A stretch of 64,000 nucleotides of DNA. Origin: Deltaproteobacteria bacterium (GTDB lineage: Bacteria > Desulfobacterota > Binatia > DP-6). The stretch is taken from assembly GCA_005888095.1 (NCBI GenBank), contig VBKF01000106.1, forward strand, positions 35,208 to 99,207, written 5' to 3'. The translations under genes and the position numbers were made by a program. The notes under the pieces are model-generated. The model had not been told where the DNA came from, did no database searches, and was given only the letters and a program-made list of their open reading frames with translations. Shown here piece after piece: positions 62,902 through 64,000 of this stretch; position 1 is the stretch's first letter, and each line of letters opens with the position of its first letter.

Positions 62902-64000
62902 TCAGGCGACACCCGCTGCCGCGAGGATGCGGGGGATGACGGCGCGCGTGGCGAAGACCTCCTCGGCGAGCGCCCGGGCCGCGCGCGAGGCCGTCGGGTA
63001 GTCGGCCTCGACCGCCGCGAGCGCCTCCACCGCTTCCTCCGGCGAGCGGAAGAAGCGCAGTCCCGCTGTGCACGGCAGATGACGCTCCGCCCCGGTCGCC
63101 TGCACGACGCACGGCCGGCCGCTCGCCAGGTAGCAGACGGTGCGATCGCTGACCCAGCCGGGCCGGGCCCGGACGTAGGCCGGCTTGGCGGCGCTGAACT
63201 CCCCGCGGGAACCCTGCACGTAACGACGGAAGGCATCCGGCGTGCCGGCCACGACCTCGGGGTCGACGAGCCGCCAGCCATGGCCGGCGAGCAGCGCGCG
63301 GTCCTCGGTCTCCCCGGGATGGATGTTGGCGGCGAGCTCGAGCTCGAGAGCGGCCTGGCGGGGCACGTCGATCAGCGCGAGGAACCCCGGACGCTTGTTA
63401 CAGTCGTAGGTCTCGCCGTCGAGGAACGCATACTGGTTCGTCCACCACTGGGTCACGGTGGTGTAGCGCGTCCCGGGCTCGCCGCTGCGATCGGGCCAGA
63501 CGGGCAGGTGCACGGCGGGCCAGACCCGCTCCCAGGCGACCTCGCCGACGTGCACCGGCGAGTCCGGGGCACCGAGGTTCTGCCCGATCGTCAGGTAGAC
63601 GTCGTGGCTCCCGACGCCCAGGTCGTACTCGCGCGCCCAGATCTGAAAAGGGCCGGGGTCGAGATCGAAGAGCGCGGTGCGCGCGAAGCCGGCACGCAGG
63701 GGCGGCGTCACGCTCGCCGCCAGGTTCAGGAGGAGCGCGTCGTGGGCGCGCGCGGTCAGCTCCGCCGCCGGCATTCCAAAGTACTCGGCCCGGCCCGGGG
63801 GATCGTTGCGCGAGCAGTCGGGGAAGAAGACGAGCACTACGCGCTCCGCCACCCCGGCCCCTTCGATGTGACGGCAGAAGACTTCGATGAACTCCCGGTC
63901 GCGCGCCGGGTCGCCGCGCGTCCAGAGGAGCTCGAGCCAGTAGGCATCGACACCAGTTGCGCGCAGCCCCAGGAGGTACTGGAGCGGAACCCAGAAGTTG
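62902..64000 (-). CDS. Glycosyltransferase-like protein, 5' partial
   Basis: The frame is open to the right edge; about 366 residues are seen and the start lies outside. The visible beginning (NFWVPLQYLLGLRATGVDAYWLELLW) and the end (PAYVRARPGWVSDRTVCYLASGRPCVVQATGAERHLPCTAGLRFFRSPEEAVEALAAVEADY) resemble GT-B-type, CgeB-like glycosyltransferases, where the ASGRPCVV segment binds the nucleotide sugar. A family assignment beyond that is not secure. A GTG at 63852 would give only a 316-residue piece that starts in mid-domain, so I take the gene as truncated by the window edge. It is convergent with the SDR. Confidence 0.72.
   Translation of the reverse strand, partial: NFWVPLQYLLGLRATGVDAYWLELLWTRGDPARDREFIEVFCRHIEGAGVAERVVLVFFPDCSRNDPPGRAEYFGMPAAELTARAHDALLLNLAASVTPPLRAGFARTALFDLDPGPFQIWAREYDLGVGSHDVYLTIGQNLGAPDSPVHVGEVAWERVWPAVHLPVWPDRSGEPGTRYTTVTQWWTNQYAFLDGETYDCNKRPGFLALIDVPRQAALELELAANIHPGETEDRALLAGHGWRLVDPEVVAGTPDAFRRYVQGSRGEFSAAKPAYVRARPGWVSDRTVCYLASGRPCVVQATGAERHLPCTAGLRFFRSPEEAVEALAAVEADYPTASRAARALAEEVFATRAVIPRILAAAGVA

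Overview
The window is 64 kb of very GC-rich DNA (roughly 70% by eye) with closely packed, often overlapping genes, frequent GTG/TTG starts and Shine-Dalgarno sites of the GGAGG type. The gene content is SDRs, acyl-CoA dehydrogenase and ligase, amidohydrolases, LLM-class flavin oxidoreductases, DUF35/thiolase-like pairs, GFA proteins, and secreted Cys-rich or collagen-like proteins. This suggests an uncultured, metabolically versatile, Gram-negative, deltaproteobacteria-like soil or marine lineage (Candidatus Binatia/Desulfobacterota_B-like). That placement is an inference from gene content; no rRNA or other phylogenetic marker beyond infA, nadE and clpA is present. I saw no tRNA, rRNA, CRISPR array, prophage or intact insertion sequence.

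Layout. 1-11.3 kb: a partial GMC-associated subunit, nadE, infA, a kinase-like phosphotransferase convergent with an acyl-CoA dehydrogenase, a GST-like protein, an AMP-forming ligase, a broken Cys-rich protein and a rhodanese-MIP18 fusion. 11.3-22 kb: quinone oxidoreductase, CMD protein, GT39 glycosyltransferase, a large secreted protein, a 3-hydroxyisobutyrate dehydrogenase-like gene, an amidohydrolase, a hydrolase and an SDR separated by a 309-bp palindromic element, then DUF2889. 22-34 kb: clpS-clpA, a FemAB/GNAT-like protein, a SagB-type oxidoreductase, a duplicated secreted Cys protein, epoxide hydrolase, DUF3237, ROK kinase, amidohydrolase, HD protein and metallophosphoesterase. 34-42 kb: a single-chain biotin-dependent carboxylase, an ATP-grasp-like orphan, a CocE/NonD hydrolase, and two adjacent genes that each contain one in-frame TGA exactly where homologues carry a redox cysteine.

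42-64 kb: two lipoproteins, a TetR regulator with a deletion-truncated ferritin-like pseudogene, a cupin lipoprotein, a DUF35 / thiolase-like / LLM oxidoreductase operon, a GH15-like gene overlapping a TMTC-like TPR membrane protein, DUF445, a tandem GFA protein, a two-cluster ferredoxin, a collagen-like protein with four Cys-rich acidic inserts, a TPR protein, a fused DUF35-thiolase, an SDR and a partial glycosyltransferase-like gene.

The most striking content is the probable selenoprotein pair at 40829-41999 (a Sec peroxiredoxin plus a Sec protein of the glycine/sarcosine/betaine reductase selenoprotein B family, 7 bp apart). A standard gene caller would split both. Next in interest are the palindromic element at 19858-20166, the DUF35/thiolase-like modules in split and fused form, and the modular collagen-like protein.
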